A DNA stretch of 64,000 nucleotides from Insulibacter thermoxylanivorax (GCF_015472005.1 NZ_BMAQ01000005.1:124001-188000), one strand, 5' to 3'; shown: positions 43,319 to 52,259, counted from the stretch's first letter. A program made the numbers and translations. The notes: a model not told the origin generated them from the letters alone.

Positions 43319-44125
43319 ATGGCTGCAAGCCAGAACATCCCGGCGATGCGGAAAGTGCAGGCGAAGACGAAGAGCCGGAGCAGCCGCAGGCTGATTTTTT
43401 TGCTTATTCTATTCTTTATAACTATACTCTTGCTGTTGTTCTTTCATTCCTCTTACAGCCGAATTACTTCCATAGAGATCCTCGGCCAGATCTATGTGAG
43501 CGAGGAGAGCATCAAGGAAGCCAGCGGCATCGAGTTGAACGATCACTTCTTCCTCGTTTCGCCGGAGAAGATCGAGGAGCGCATCGAGGCGATCGAGATC
43601 ATCAAGGATGCGGTCGTCACGAAGCAGTTCCCCGGGCGAGTGTTCATCGACATCGAAGAATATCCTGAAGTCGCTTATGAGATCACGCCGGAAGGCCGAC
43701 CGGAGGCCATCCTCGCCAATGGTTCAGCGGTGATCCTCACGGATCAGTCCGTCATCATCGACAAGCCGATCCTCTCAGGATGGGTAGATCAAGAGATGAA
43801 GCGCCGCTTGACGGAAACGCTGGCGAACATACCGGACAGCTTACTAGCCGATATATCGGAGATCAAACCGAATCCATCCCGCTCCTATCCCGATAAGATC
43901 ATGATGTACACCCGCTCTTTCTTCCAGATCGAGACGACGATCGAGAAACTGCCGGAGAAGATCAAAGTATACAGACCGATCATCGAAGATCAGTTGGAAC
44001 AGAACGTAAACGGCGGGATGATCAGCCTGCTCGAGATCGACCGCTTCATCCCCTACCCGGAACCCGAGGAGACAAAAGCGGATTCCGGCGAAGGAGCCGA
44101 AGCACAGGCGGAGCAGCGGGATTAA
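43319..44125 (+). CDS. divIB: Cell division protein DivIB/FtsQ
   Basis: A 268-residue bitopic divisome protein with a basic cytoplasmic start (KVQAKTKSRSSRR), a membrane segment (about 23-44), an extracytoplasmic POTRA domain (ITSIEILGQIYVSEESIKEASGI) and a beta domain with IEEYPEVAYE and PILSGW. The acidic tail (EPEETKADSGEGAEAQAEQ) is disordered. It partners FtsL and DivIC. The start is uncertain: several in-frame ATGs lie between 43277 and 43319; I chose 43319, about eight bases after GGTGGTGA. The ylxW, ylxX and sbp genes that follow divIB in B. subtilis are absent. Confidence 0.9.
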   Translation: MAASQNIPAMRKVQAKTKSRSSRRLIFLLILFFITILLLLFFHSSYSRITSIEILGQIYVSEESIKEASGIELNDHFFLVSPEKIEERIEAIEIIKDAVVTKQFPGRVFIDIEEYPEVAYEITPEGRPEAILANGSAVILTDQSVIIDKPILSGWVDQEMKRRLTETLANIPDSLLADISEIKPNPSRSYPDKIMMYTRSFFQIETTIEKLPEKIKVYRPIIEDQLEQNVNGGMISLLEIDRFIPYPEPEETKADSGEGAEAQAEQRD

Positions 44126-44376
44126 TCCAGCAGATGATGAAAGAAGCGCGTTCGAATTACATCTCTGGTAAAGAATAGTTTCAATAACACCATTCGCATG
44201 TCACAAAACGACGAAAACCGACATGATCCTTAAAATGTGACTACTCAATATCATTGAATAATGATATTATTGAGATTATGGTATTAATAGTATTTTTCAA
44301 CAAGTTAACTAACTTCTTAACGATCTTCACAAGCTGATTGGACAAGCACTTACGGGAAAAATATTTGCCGCGAAAA

Positions 44377-44403
44377 AAAGGTATCAACTAAGCTTTGTGG
44401 AAT
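44377..44403 (+). promoter_or_regulatory. Candidate sigma-H promoter of ftsA-ftsZ
   Basis: AAAGGTATC (44377-44385), an 11-bp spacer and GTGGAAT (44397-44403) closely fit the sigma-H consensus (RNAGGAWWW, N11-12, RNNGAAT). In B. subtilis ftsAZ is boosted by sigma-H at sporulation onset. The 376-bp gap 44126-44501 holds no gene; it is strongly AT-rich and contains another sigma-A-like pair (TTGCCG and TAGAAT, 15-bp spacer, about 44427-44453). Confidence 0.55.
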
Positions 44404-44501
44404 ATATATTTCAGTGATTATTTTTTTGCCGTGCTAGCTGATTTGATAGAATATATGCTCGCAATACCCACTAGATCATTGGATATGGGAGGTGCCTCGG
44501 G

Positions 44502-45737
44502 TTGAGCAGCAATGACATCATCGTCAGTTTAGACATAGGAACATCCAAAGTTCGCGTCATCATCGGCGAAGTAAACAACGGATCGATTAACATAATCGGT
44601 GTTGGATCTGCTGACTCGGAGGGAATTCGCAAAGGTTCGATTGTCGACATCGACCAAACGGTTCAATCCATTCGCAAGGCAGTAGACCATGCGGAACGCA
44701 TGGTTGGCATACAGATTTCGGATGTATATGTAGGCATTGCAGGGAATCATATCGCACTGCAAACCAGCCACGGCGTCGTTGCTGTATCGAACGAAGACCG
44801 AGAGATCGGCAATGTCGATATCGATCGAGTTTTGCAAGCGTCGCGCGTCATCGCCATCCCGCCTGAACGGGAGATCATCGGCGTGATCCCAAGACAGTTC
44901 ATTGTGGACGGCTTGGAAGGTATCTTCGATCCGCGCGGTATGATCGGCGTTCGCCTCGAAGTGGATGCGACGATTATTACGGGATCTAAGACTGCTGTAC
45001 ATAATCTGCTCAAATGTGTGGAGAAAGCCGGCCTTAAAGCCGCGGACCTCGTCTTGATGTCACTTGCTGCAGGAGAACTTGCTTTGTCGAAGGACGAGAA
45101 GACGATGGGGACAGTGCTTGTCGATATCGGTGCGGGCTCGACAACCATCGCCGTCTATGATCAAGGCAACCTGCAAGCGACATCGACGTTGCCGATCGGC
45201 GGCGAATATATCACAAATGATATCTCGATCGGACTCAGGACACAGACAGATGTGGCTGAGAAACTGAAACTAAAGTACGGCTGTGCGCTCATCCAAGATG
45301 CGGAAGCCGATAAGAAATTCAAAGTTCAGCGGATCGGCAGCAACTCGGAGAAGGAATATAACCAAGTCGACTTGGCGACCATCATCGAACCGCGTGTGCA
45401 AGAGATCTTCCAGCTCATCCGGCAGGAAGTCGCGCGCCTCGGTTATAAGGACTTGCCGGGGGGTTATGTGCTGACCGGCGGTACGGTATCGATGCCCGGT
45501 GTCGCCGCATTGGCGCAGAATGAGCTGAGGACGTCTGTACGTATCGCTTCACCTGATTTTATCGGCGTGAGGGACCCGTCTTATACTTCCGGCGTAGGTG
45601 TTATCCATTATGTTATGAAGTATATGCGCGGAGTAAAATCAGGAGCTTCTGTCAAATCAACAGGCAAGAGATCTGATTCGGATCAGCCGGGACTGTTTGC
45701 CAAGCTGCGCAATTGGCTCAGCGAATTTGTCAACTAG
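44502..45737 (+). CDS. ftsA: Cell division protein FtsA
   Basis: A 411-residue actin-like ATPase that tethers FtsZ to the membrane. Visible are the phosphate-1 loop (VSLDIGTSKVRVIIGE, about 8-23), the 1C domain inserted in place of actin subdomain 1B, the phosphate-2 loop VLVDIGAGSTTIAVY and the C-terminal amphipathic membrane-targeting helix (LFAKLRNWLSEFV). It starts with TTG at 44502 behind GGGAGGTG. It is followed by ftsZ after 30 bp. Transcription probably combines read-through with the sigma-H-type promoter upstream. Confidence 0.97.
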   Translation: MSSNDIIVSLDIGTSKVRVIIGEVNNGSINIIGVGSADSEGIRKGSIVDIDQTVQSIRKAVDHAERMVGIQISDVYVGIAGNHIALQTSHGVVAVSNEDREIGNVDIDRVLQASRVIAIPPEREIIGVIPRQFIVDGLEGIFDPRGMIGVRLEVDATIITGSKTAVHNLLKCVEKAGLKAADLVLMSLAAGELALSKDEKTMGTVLVDIGAGSTTIAVYDQGNLQATSTLPIGGEYITNDISIGLRTQTDVAEKLKLKYGCALIQDAEADKKFKVQRIGSNSEKEYNQVDLATIIEPRVQEIFQLIRQEVARLGYKDLPGGYVLTGGTVSMPGVAALAQNELRTSVRIASPDFIGVRDPSYTSGVGVIHYVMKYMRGVKSGASVKSTGKRSDSDQPGLFAKLRNWLSEFVN

Positions 45738-45767
45738 CGGATATTAGTGAGGGGGAAATTGAAGACG

Positions 45768-46871
45768 ATGTTGGAATTTGATCTTGATATTAATCAACTC
45801 GCGCGGATAAAAGTTATCGGTGTTGGCGGCGGCGGCAGCAATGCTGTGAACCGAATGATCGACTCCGGAATGAAGAATGTTGAATTTATTACGGTCAATA
45901 CAGACGCCCAGGCGCTGAACATGTCCAAATCGGAGTTCAAATTGCAGATCGGCGAGAAGCTGACGAGGGGTCTTGGTGCCGGCGCGAACCCGGAGATCGG
46001 CAAGAAGGCAGCCGAGGAATCCCGGGAGCTGATCATGAATGCGCTGCGCGGTGCGGATATGGTCTTCGTCACAGCCGGTATGGGGGGCGGTACGGGGACG
46101 GGGGCTGCGGCGGTGATCGCGGAGGTAGCCAAAGAATGCGGGGCGCTGACCGTCGGCGTAGTCACGCGGCCGTTCACCTTCGAAGGACGCAAGCGTCAGA
46201 CGCATGCGGAGAGCGGCATCGCTGCGCTTAAGGAGAAGGTCGACACCCTGATCGTCATCCCGAACGACCGTCTGCTTGAGATCGTCGATAAGAAGACGCC
46301 GATGATCGAGGCCTTCCGTGAAGCAGATAACGTCCTGCGGCAAGCGGTGCAAGGCATCTCTGACCTCATCGCGGTGCCGGGTCTGATCAACTTGGACTTC
46401 GCCGACGTGAAGACGATCATGTCCGAACGAGGTTCTGCACTCATGGGAATCGGTACCGCTACGGGCGAGAATCGGGCGGCGGAAGCTGCGAAGAAGGCGA
46501 TCATGAGCCCGCTTCTCGAGACATCCATCGAAGGGGCGCGCGGCGTGATCATGAACATCACCGGCGGTTCGAATCTGAGCTTGTATGAGGTGAACGAAGC
46601 TGCGGATATCGTCATCTCCGCTTCCGATCCGGAAGTGAACATGATCTTCGGTGCGATCATCGATGAGGACATGAAGGACGAGATCAAGGTGACGGTTATC
46701 GCCACGGGCTTTGAGAACCGCTCGGCTTCCTCCGGTACGTCGAAGTCTGCTCAATCCGCCGACAAAGCGGATCCCAGACTATCGAATCTGCGGCCCTTTG
46801 GCACGCAGCCGACGGCGGATCAGCTGGATATTCCAACCTTCCTCCGCAATCGCGGCAGAACGTTGGATTAA
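45768..46871 (+). CDS. ftsZ: Cell division GTPase FtsZ
   Basis: A 367-residue tubulin homologue that polymerises into the Z-ring. It has the N-terminal [15 protein letters not shown], the GTP signature GGGTGTG (106-112), the T7 loop residues near [11 protein letters not shown], a variable linker and the conserved C-terminal peptide [10 protein letters not shown] that binds FtsA, SepF and others. The start is ATG 45768, 13 bases after GAGGGGGA, matching the usual MLEF opening; the GTG at 45747 overlaps that site. Two hairpins, the second a good terminator, follow. Confidence 0.97.
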   Translation: MLEFDLDINQLARIKVIGVGGGGSNAVNRMIDSGMKNVEFITVNTDAQALNMSKSEFKLQIGEKLTRGLGAGANPEIGKKAAEESRELIMNALRGADMVFVTAGMGGGTGTGAAAVIAEVAKECGALTVGVVTRPFTFEGRKRQTHAESGIAALKEKVDTLIVIPNDRLLEIVDKKTPMIEAFREADNVLRQAVQGISDLIAVPGLINLDFADVKTIMSERGSALMGIGTATGENRAAEAAKKAIMSPLLETSIEGARGVIMNITGGSNLSLYEVNEAADIVISASDPEVNMIFGAIIDEDMKDEIKVTVIATGFENRSASSGTSKSAQSADKADPRLSNLRPFGTQPTADQLDIPTFLRNRGRTLD

Positions 46872-46891
46872 GTCTGTTGCCATGGACGATC

Positions 46892-46966
46892 ATGGATGGA
46901 TTCATATTTTCATCCATTCATAGGTTTTTTCATAGAGATTCCTGCGGACATTCGCAGGAATCTTTT
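46892..46966 (+). terminator. Tandem terminators after ftsZ
   Basis: First, ATGGATG (46892-46898) pairs with CATCCAT (46911-46917), then a TTTTTT run after GG. Second and stronger, GATTCCTGCG (46937-46946), a 6-nt loop, CGCAGGAATC (46953-46962) and TTTTG. They separate ftsAZ from the spoIIG promoter. Confidence 0.75.
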
Positions 46967-46987
46967 GTTGTTTTCAGCCCTTCAATC

Positions 46988-47054
46988 CTCGACAAAAATA
47001 TTGCCGTACAAGTAGCAAGTTTAGACAGACTTTGAAATAGACTTTATATATACT
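46988..47054 (+). promoter_or_regulatory. spoIIG-type promoter with 0A boxes
   Basis: CTCGACA (46988-46994) and TTAGACA (47021-47027) each match the Spo0A box (TTCGACA) at six of seven bases. The second overlaps a -35-like TTAGAC (47021-47026) that is 22 bp from TATACT (47049-47054). An overlong spacer with 0A boxes over the -35 is the known design of the B. subtilis spoIIG promoter, where Spo0A~P repositions sigma-A polymerase. Confidence 0.6.
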
Positions 47055-47085
47055 GGTCTCATCTGAAGGCGAGAGGGTGGCAAGC

Positions 47086-48003
47086 TTGATTGTCTACTTG
47101 GATCTCGTGTTCCTGACGAACCTGTTCATCGACGCGGCGCTCTTGAGGATGACTGCTTGGTCGCGGCGATTAACGTTCCGATGGTGGAGACTGGTACTCG
47201 CTTCGGCCGTCGGCGCCCTGTATGTCGTCATGCTCTTCGTCCCAAGCCCGTCCTTCTTGTTCACAACACTTATCAAACTGCTCTTCTCTGTGGTCATGCT
47301 GCTCACGGCTTTTGGCTATGTTCATATGCAGCATTTCCTGCGCAATCTTGGCGTATTCTATCTGATCAGCTTCTGCGCAGCGGGGTGTATGTTCGGCTTG
47401 CACTATCTGTGGCTGAGTTCCAGTGAACTCTTCAGCGGCATCTGGTTCAGCCGCACCGGCGCGATGACGTTCCACTTTCAGACGGGGATTCTATACGTTT
47501 CCTTATCGCTCATCGGAGCGCTGTGGTTCTATCGCAGTGTGCAGCAGAGCCGCCGCCGGCAGGAAGCCAAGCAGCAGTTCATGGCCGAAGCGGAGATACT
47601 CATCGATGATGCGCGGATTCGCTGCATGGGCCTGATCGATACGGGCAACCGGCTGTTCGATCCCCTGACGCGCACGCCGGTGATGGTCACAGAGCTTGCG
47701 CTGTGGGAGGAGTATCTGCCGGAGGCGTTCATTCAACGGGCGAAGCGGATGCGTGCGGAGGAGATCGTGCAGGACCTCGATGGACTGGCGATGGTCTGGC
47801 GCGATCGATGGCGGCTCGTTCCATACAAGGGCATTCACCATGGAACGAGTTTTATGCTGGCGCTGAAGCCGGACCGGGTCATCGTCCATGCCGACGGTCA
47901 GGAATACGAGGTCAGCAAAGTGTTGATCGGTCTGAAACCGGACCGGTTGAGCAGCGAAGCGGCATATCGAGCAATCATCCATCCGGAACTTGTGAATCTG
48001 TAA
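47086..48003 (+). CDS. spoIIGA: Pro-sigma-E processing protease SpoIIGA
   Basis: A 305-residue membrane aspartic protease that cleaves pro-sigma-E in the mother cell after a signal from the forespore. Five membrane helices fill residues 1-150, and the cytoplasmic C-terminal domain has the retroviral-type catalytic motif LIDTGN with D185, followed by [11 protein letters not shown]. The start is TTG 47086 behind GAGAGGGTGG, giving [12 protein letters not shown] in line with the usual MKIYLD opening. sigE follows 47 bp later, as in the B. subtilis spoIIG operon. Confidence 0.95.
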   Translation: MIVYLDLVFLTNLFIDAALLRMTAWSRRLTFRWWRLVLASAVGALYVVMLFVPSPSFLFTTLIKLLFSVVMLLTAFGYVHMQHFLRNLGVFYLISFCAAGCMFGLHYLWLSSSELFSGIWFSRTGAMTFHFQTGILYVSLSLIGALWFYRSVQQSRRRQEAKQQFMAEAEILIDDARIRCMGLIDTGNRLFDPLTRTPVMVTELALWEEYLPEAFIQRAKRMRAEEIVQDLDGLAMVWRDRWRLVPYKGIHHGTSFMLALKPDRVIVHADGQEYEVSKVLIGLKPDRLSSEAAYRAIIHPELVNL

Positions 48004-48050
48004 GAGGCCAGAGGATGCCACAATGGGCAATTCAGTACGGGAGGTATATG

Positions 48051-48773
48051 ATGCTTACGAAGCTGAGATTGAGCCTAACCATTTATTATTATCGCTTGCT
48101 ATTTCTGCTGGGATTGAAGAGTGAGGAGATCTACTATATCGGCGGAAGCGAGGCCCTGCCTCCCCCGCTCACCCGGGAAGAAGAAGAGTATCTGCTGGGC
48201 AGATTATCCTCAGGGGATTCGGCCACGCGGGCACTGCTTATCGAACGCAATCTGCGGTTAGTCGTCTATATCGCCCGCAAGTTTGAGAATACCGGCATTC
48301 ATATCGAAGATCTTGTGTCGATCGGCGCGATCGGTCTGATCAAGGCAGTGAACACCTTCGACCCGGAGAAGAAGATCAAGCTCGCCACTTATGCTTCCCG
48401 CTGCATCGAGAATGAGATCTTGATGTACCTGAGGCGCAACAGCAAGATTCGCACGGAAGTCTCCTTCGATGAGCCGCTCAATATCGACTGGGACGGCAAC
48501 GAACTCCTCTTATCCGATGTTCTTGGCACGGACAATGATACGATCTATCGCAATATCGAAGAACAAGTGGACCGCAAGCTGCTGCAGAAGGCGCTGGATA
48601 AGCTGTCAGACCGGGAGCGCGTCATCATGGAACTGCGCTTCGGCCTGCAGGACGGAGAAGAGAAGACACAGAAGGATGTCGCCGATCTGCTCGGCATCTC
48701 CCAATCCTATATCTCCAGGCTGGAGAAGCGGATCATCAAGCGTTTGCGCAAGGAATTCAACAAGATGGTCTGA
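48051..48773 (+). CDS. sigE: Sporulation sigma factor sigma-E (pro-form)
   Basis: A 240-residue sigma-70 family factor for early mother-cell genes. The N-terminal pro-sequence ([23 protein letters not shown]) is amphipathic and membrane-binding; the expected cleavage point before [13 protein letters not shown] falls between residues 27 and 28, as in B. subtilis. Regions 2 ([28 protein letters not shown]) and 4 ([36 protein letters not shown]) are intact. The start is ATG 48051 behind GGGAGG; the overlapping ATG at 48048 is too close. The long open frame upstream from 47703 is a shadow of spoIIGA. Confidence 0.97.
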   Translation: MLTKLRLSLTIYYYRLLFLLGLKSEEIYYIGGSEALPPPLTREEEEYLLGRLSSGDSATRALLIERNLRLVVYIARKFENTGIHIEDLVSIGAIGLIKAVNTFDPEKKIKLATYASRCIENEILMYLRRNSKIRTEVSFDEPLNIDWDGNELLLSDVLGTDNDTIYRNIEEQVDRKLLQKALDKLSDRERVIMELRFGLQDGEEKTQKDVADLLGISQSYISRLEKRIIKRLRKEFNKMV

Positions 48774-48850
48774 AAGATGATCTGACCTTGCGAGGGATCT
48801 GATCAAGAAGAACGGAGGATGCCTTAGGAAGAGACTGTCAGAATAAAATG

Positions 48851-48895
48851 ACCCTCCAAGGAGATACTTAACAGTAATGTTTCTCCTTGGGAGGT
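48851..48895 (+). promoter_or_regulatory. Hairpin sequestering the sigG ribosome-binding site
   Basis: ACCCTCCAAGGAGA (48851-48864) pairs with TCTCCTTGGGAGGT (48882-48895) over 14 positions with one mismatch and one G-U, the inner nine pairs perfect. The 3' arm contains the whole sigG Shine-Dalgarno (GGGAGG, 48889-48894). Read-through transcripts from spoIIG would carry this hairpin and be poorly translated; a transcript starting inside it would not. Confidence 0.75.
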
Positions 48896-48902
48896 AATCA
48901 CG

Positions 48903-49691
48903 ATGACACGCAACAAAGTGGAAATCTGTGGTGTGGATACCGCGAAGCTGCCCGTACTCAGCAATGCCGAGATGAGAGAGCTGTTCGTACAGCTGCAGCA
49001 GCATGATGACAGGGCGTCAAGAGAGAAATTGGTGAACGGCAATTTGCGCCTCGTACTCAGCGTGATTCAGCGTTTCAACAACCGGGGCGAATATGTGGAT
49101 GATCTGTTTCAGGTCGGCTGCATCGGACTCATGAAGGCGATCGATAATTTCGATCTCAGCCAGAATGTCCGGTTCTCAACCTATGCCGTGCCGATGATCA
49201 TCGGTGAGATTCGCCGTTACCTTCGCGACAACAATCCGATACGCGTGTCAAGATCGCTGCGCGATATCGCCTACAAAGCGCTGCAGGTTCGCGATCAGCT
49301 GACGAATCAAAATTCCCGCGAACCGACCGTGCAAGAGATCTCTGCCGTGATGAATGTGCCGAAGGAGGATATCGTATTCGCCTTGGATGCGATTCAAGAT
49401 CCTGTCTCGCTGTTCGAGCCGATCTATCACGACGGCGGGGATCCGATCTATGTGATGGATCAGATCAGCGACGAGCGCAACGCAGATGCGTCTTGGATCG
49501 AAGAGATCGCCCTCCGGGAGGCGCTGCATAAGTTAAACGAGAGGGAGAAAATGATCCTGTCCATGCGTTTCTTCGAAGGGAAGACGCAGATGGAAGTGGC
49601 CGAGGAGATCGGCATCTCGCAAGCTCAGGTATCGCGTCTTGAGAAAACGGCGATTCAACAGATGCAGAAACATGTGAAGACCATTACATAG
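48903..49691 (+). CDS. sigG: Sporulation sigma factor sigma-G
   Basis: A 262-residue sigma factor for late forespore genes. It has the N-terminal anti-sigma (SpoIIAB/CsfB) region MTRNKVEICGVDTAKLPVLS, region 2 (NGNLRLVLSVIQRFNNRGEYVDDLFQVGCIGLMKAIDNFD), region 3 and region 4 (NEREKMILSMRFFEGKTQMEVAEEIGISQAQVSRLEK). The ATG at 48903 follows GGGAGG, which lies in a stable hairpin. Order spoIIGA-sigE-sigG is conserved with B. subtilis. A terminator follows at 49706. Confidence 0.97.
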   Translation: MTRNKVEICGVDTAKLPVLSNAEMRELFVQLQQHDDRASREKLVNGNLRLVLSVIQRFNNRGEYVDDLFQVGCIGLMKAIDNFDLSQNVRFSTYAVPMIIGEIRRYLRDNNPIRVSRSLRDIAYKALQVRDQLTNQNSREPTVQEISAVMNVPKEDIVFALDAIQDPVSLFEPIYHDGGDPIYVMDQISDERNADASWIEEIALREALHKLNEREKMILSMRFFEGKTQMEVAEEIGISQAQVSRLEKTAIQQMQKHVKTIT

Positions 49692-49705
49692 ACGCTTCAC
49701 ATCGG

Positions 49706-49731
49706 GAACCAGGGCACACCAGCTCTGGTTC
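49706..49731 (+). terminator. Terminator after sigG
   Basis: GAACCAGGG (49706-49714) pairs with CTCTGGTTC (49723-49731, one G-U) over an 8-nt loop, then TTAATTATTG. Confidence 0.55.
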
Positions 49732-49837
49732 TTAATTATTGTTGAGCCCCAGCTGCCAAAAACTCGGTCATATATCCTTGTTCCATCATATACATAGTAC
49801 TAAGGAAGACATTACAGACATGGTGGGACATAAAGCG

Positions 49838-50146
49838 ATGAAGATATCTGACTTCCAGACCAAAGATGTGATCAACATCGTGGACGGCAAAAAGCTCGGT
49901 CAAATCAGCGACTTGGAGCTCGATCTCAAACAGGGCAGGATCGAATCGATTGTCATTCCCGCAGCCGGCAAATTCTTCGGGTTGTTCGGCAGCGGCCATG
50001 ATCTTATCATCCCCTGGCGGAGCATCGTGAAGATCGGCATGGACGTCGTGCTGGTGAGACTGGATACCTCAAGGCTGGAGCGGGAGGAACTGGGCGAAGA
50101 GGAGGCGCCCGCGGATTATCATCGGCATATTCGGAAGCTGGATTAA
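49838..50146 (+). CDS. ylmC: YlmC/YmxH PRC-barrel protein
   Basis: A 102-residue cytoplasmic protein built on a PRC-barrel (about 1-78: MKISDFQTKDVINIVDGKKLGQISDLELD, then GRIESIVIPA and DLIIPWRSIVKIG). Members of the YlmC/YmxH family are sporulation-associated and of uncertain role. The start is ATG 49838, as the family opens directly with the barrel; an ATG at 49820 is possible but has no ribosome-binding site. The C-terminus is an acidic tail. It follows sigG and precedes ylmD, as in B. subtilis. Confidence 0.88.
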   Translation: MKISDFQTKDVINIVDGKKLGQISDLELDLKQGRIESIVIPAAGKFFGLFGSGHDLIIPWRSIVKIGMDVVLVRLDTSRLEREELGEEEAPADYHRHIRKLD

Positions 50147-50167
50147 TATCCGAAGTAAGATAGTCCC

Positions 50168-50222
50168 AGCGGCAGCAGACAAGTCAGTTCTTTAGACGGC
50201 TTGTATGTTGCCGCTTTGTTGT
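50168..50222 (+). terminator. Probable terminator after ylmC
   Basis: AGCGGCA (50168-50174) pairs with TGCCGCT (50209-50215), with an inner ACAAG/CTTGT stem (50179-50183 with 50200-50204), then TTGTTGT. Confidence 0.5.
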
Positions 50223-50282
50223 CTAAGATTAGAGTACTACCGTGCATGAAATTTGTTGCTTATCGCAGAAAGGAGGCCGCAG

Positions 50283-51101
50283 ATGGAGGCTTTTGTCAGG
50301 CAGGAGGAAGAAAACGGCCTCATCACCTTTCGCCTTGCATCGTGGCAGCAGCGCGATCCGAAGCTGAGTGCCGGCTTCTCCTCGCGGCTCGGAGGCGTCA
50401 GCCGCGGCCGATGGGATTCTCTGAACTGCGCCCTGCATGTCGAAGACGACCCTGAGCATGTGCTTGTGAATCGGCACCGCCTTGCAGCGGCGGCGGGATT
50501 TGATTTTGCCGCGTGGACCTGTGCGGAGCAGGTGCATGGCAAGCGGGTTGCTGTCGTGGGGACAGCGGATCGGGGGCGCGGCCGCAGCAGCCGGGATACA
50601 GCGATCCCGGAGGCCGATGCATTGATTACCGATGAACCGGGGATCATGCTGGTAACCTTCTATGCCGATTGTGTGCCTATCTACTACTATGACCCTGTGG
50701 TCCGGGCTGCGGGCCTTGCCCATGCCGGCTGGCGGGGGACGGCGCAGCGGATCGCCGGCGAGACGGTGCAGGCGATGCGCGCTTCCTATGGCAGCAAACC
50801 TGAGAATCTCTATGCGGCCATCGGGCCTTCCATCGGTCCTTGCTGTTATGAAGTGGACGAGCGGGTGATCGGGGCGATGGAAGCCGCAGGACTGACAGCG
50901 GGCTGGACGGCGCAGGACAGCGGCCGATATATGTTGAATCTGCAAGAACTTAACCGACAAATTCTGATTCAAGAAGGAATTTTGCCGGATAATATCGAAA
51001 TATCAACGAGATGCACCAGCTGCCATGCCGCCGATTTTTTCTCCCATCGCAGGGATGGGCCAACGGGTCGTATGGCCAGCTGGATCGGATGGAAGAGGTG
51101 A
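50283..51101 (+). CDS. ylmD: Purine nucleoside phosphorylase-like laccase-domain protein YlmD/PgeF
   Basis: A 272-residue multicopper-oxidase-related (DUF152) protein. Family members act on purine nucleosides or hydrolyse mis-incorporated residues in peptidoglycan precursors (PgeF). The key blocks are GFSSRLGGVSRG, EQVHGKRV, a YADCVPIYYYDP cysteine and AHAGWRGTAQRI with the histidines and cysteines that bind zinc, plus GPSIGPCCYEVD. The start is ATG 50283 behind AAAGGAGG. It precedes ylmE with 9 bp between them. A role in peptidoglycan editing would fit this neighbourhood. Confidence 0.93.
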   Translation: MEAFVRQEEENGLITFRLASWQQRDPKLSAGFSSRLGGVSRGRWDSLNCALHVEDDPEHVLVNRHRLAAAAGFDFAAWTCAEQVHGKRVAVVGTADRGRGRSSRDTAIPEADALITDEPGIMLVTFYADCVPIYYYDPVVRAAGLAHAGWRGTAQRIAGETVQAMRASYGSKPENLYAAIGPSIGPCCYEVDERVIGAMEAAGLTAGWTAQDSGRYMLNLQELNRQILIQEGILPDNIEISTRCTSCHAADFFSHRRDGPTGRMASWIGWKR

Positions 51102-51110
51102 GAGAATCCG

Positions 51111-51794
51111 TTGACACTACAAGAGAGAATCGCAGCAGTGAAGCAGCGGATCCAAGCAGCATGTGAACGCAGCGGACGCCGGATGAGCGGGATCAACCTC
51201 GTCGCGGTGACGAAGTATGTCTCTGTGGAAGGCGTTCGCGAGGTGTTGAACAGCGGGCTTACCCATATCGGGGAGAACCGCTGGCAGGATGCCAAGGAGA
51301 AATGGCAAGCCCTCGGCGATCAAGGGACGTGGCATTTTATCGGTCATCTGCAGTCGAATAAGGCGAAGGATGTCATCGGCAAGTTCGCCTATATTCACTC
51401 GCTGGACCGGCTTTCGCTGGCGAAGGAACTGCAGAAGCGGGCTGAGGCTGAGAACCTTACGGTGAATTGTTTCATTCAGCTGAATGTTTCCGGCGAGACC
51501 AGCAAGTTCGGCCTTGCGCCGGAGCAGTTGTTCGAGTTTGTCAAGAGCATCAAGCCCATGGATCGCCTGCATATCACGGGTTTGATGACGATGGCCCCCT
51601 TTGAAGCTGACCCTGAGGCGACGCGGCCGGTATTCCGCGAACTGCGGAACTGGCGCGATCGGCTGAACGAGGAAGGGATCCTGCCCTATCCGGTGACGGA
51701 GCTCTCCATGGGTATGTCCAATGACTTCGAAGTAGCGATCGAAGAAGGAGCGACCTGGCTGAGGCTGGGATCGGTGCTTGTCGGAAGCGAATAG
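51111..51794 (+). CDS. ylmE: YggS/PLPBP-family pyridoxal phosphate homeostasis protein
   Basis: A 227-residue single-domain PLP-binding TIM barrel that buffers pyridoxal phosphate and affects amino-acid pools. The Schiff-base lysine lies in LVAVTKYVSVEGVREV, and HIGENRWQDAKEKW, WHFIGHLQSNKAKDVI and ELSMGMSNDFEVAIEEGATWLRLGS are family blocks. It starts with TTG at 51111 behind GAGGTGAGAG. It lies between ylmD and sepF, as in most Bacillota. Confidence 0.95.
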   Translation: MTLQERIAAVKQRIQAACERSGRRMSGINLVAVTKYVSVEGVREVLNSGLTHIGENRWQDAKEKWQALGDQGTWHFIGHLQSNKAKDVIGKFAYIHSLDRLSLAKELQKRAEAENLTVNCFIQLNVSGETSKFGLAPEQLFEFVKSIKPMDRLHITGLMTMAPFEADPEATRPVFRELRNWRDRLNEEGILPYPVTELSMGMSNDFEVAIEEGATWLRLGSVLVGSE

Positions 51795-51814
51795 ATCGAG
51801 GGAAGGAGGATCTG

Positions 51815-52252
51815 ATGATGGGACTCATGAACAAAATCTGGTCTTTTATCGGGCTGCAGGACGAAGAGGATATTGTAGAAAGGGAGCGGATCGTAGAAGA
51901 GGAGCCGGATTACACCTATCCGGAGCCGCGCCGTACGAACAAGAACAATGTCGTCAGCCTGCACACCCAGAGGGGGCAGAAGATGTATCTCTGCGAACCG
52001 AGGTCTTATGAAGAAGCGCAGGAGATGGCGGATCACCTCCGATCGCGCCGTTCCGTAGTGTGCAACTTGCAGCGGGTGCGTCCTGACCAGGCCGTGCGCA
52101 TCGTTGACTTTCTAAGCGGCACGGTATATGCTCTTAACGGGACGATTGCGAAAGTTGGCACGAATATTTTTGTCTGCACGCCTGATAATGTAGAAGTGCA
52201 GGGCACGATTACGGATATGTTTGAAGAGGGGAGCTACAGCGAGAAGAGGTGA
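51815..52252 (+). CDS. sepF: Cell division protein SepF
   Basis: A 145-residue Z-ring bundling protein. It has an N-terminal amphipathic membrane-targeting helix (MNKIWSFIGL), an acidic linker (about 15-50) and the DUF552 ring-forming domain (about 65-140, EAQEMADHLRSRRSVVCNLQRV, RIVDFLSGTVYALNGTIAKVG, IFVCTPDNV). The ATG follows AAGGAGG. ylmG starts just after its stop, so they are translationally coupled. Confidence 0.95.
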   Translation: MMGLMNKIWSFIGLQDEEDIVERERIVEEEPDYTYPEPRRTNKNNVVSLHTQRGQKMYLCEPRSYEEAQEMADHLRSRRSVVCNLQRVRPDQAVRIVDFLSGTVYALNGTIAKVGTNIFVCTPDNVEVQGTITDMFEEGSYSEKR

Positions 52253-52259
52253 TACGTTT

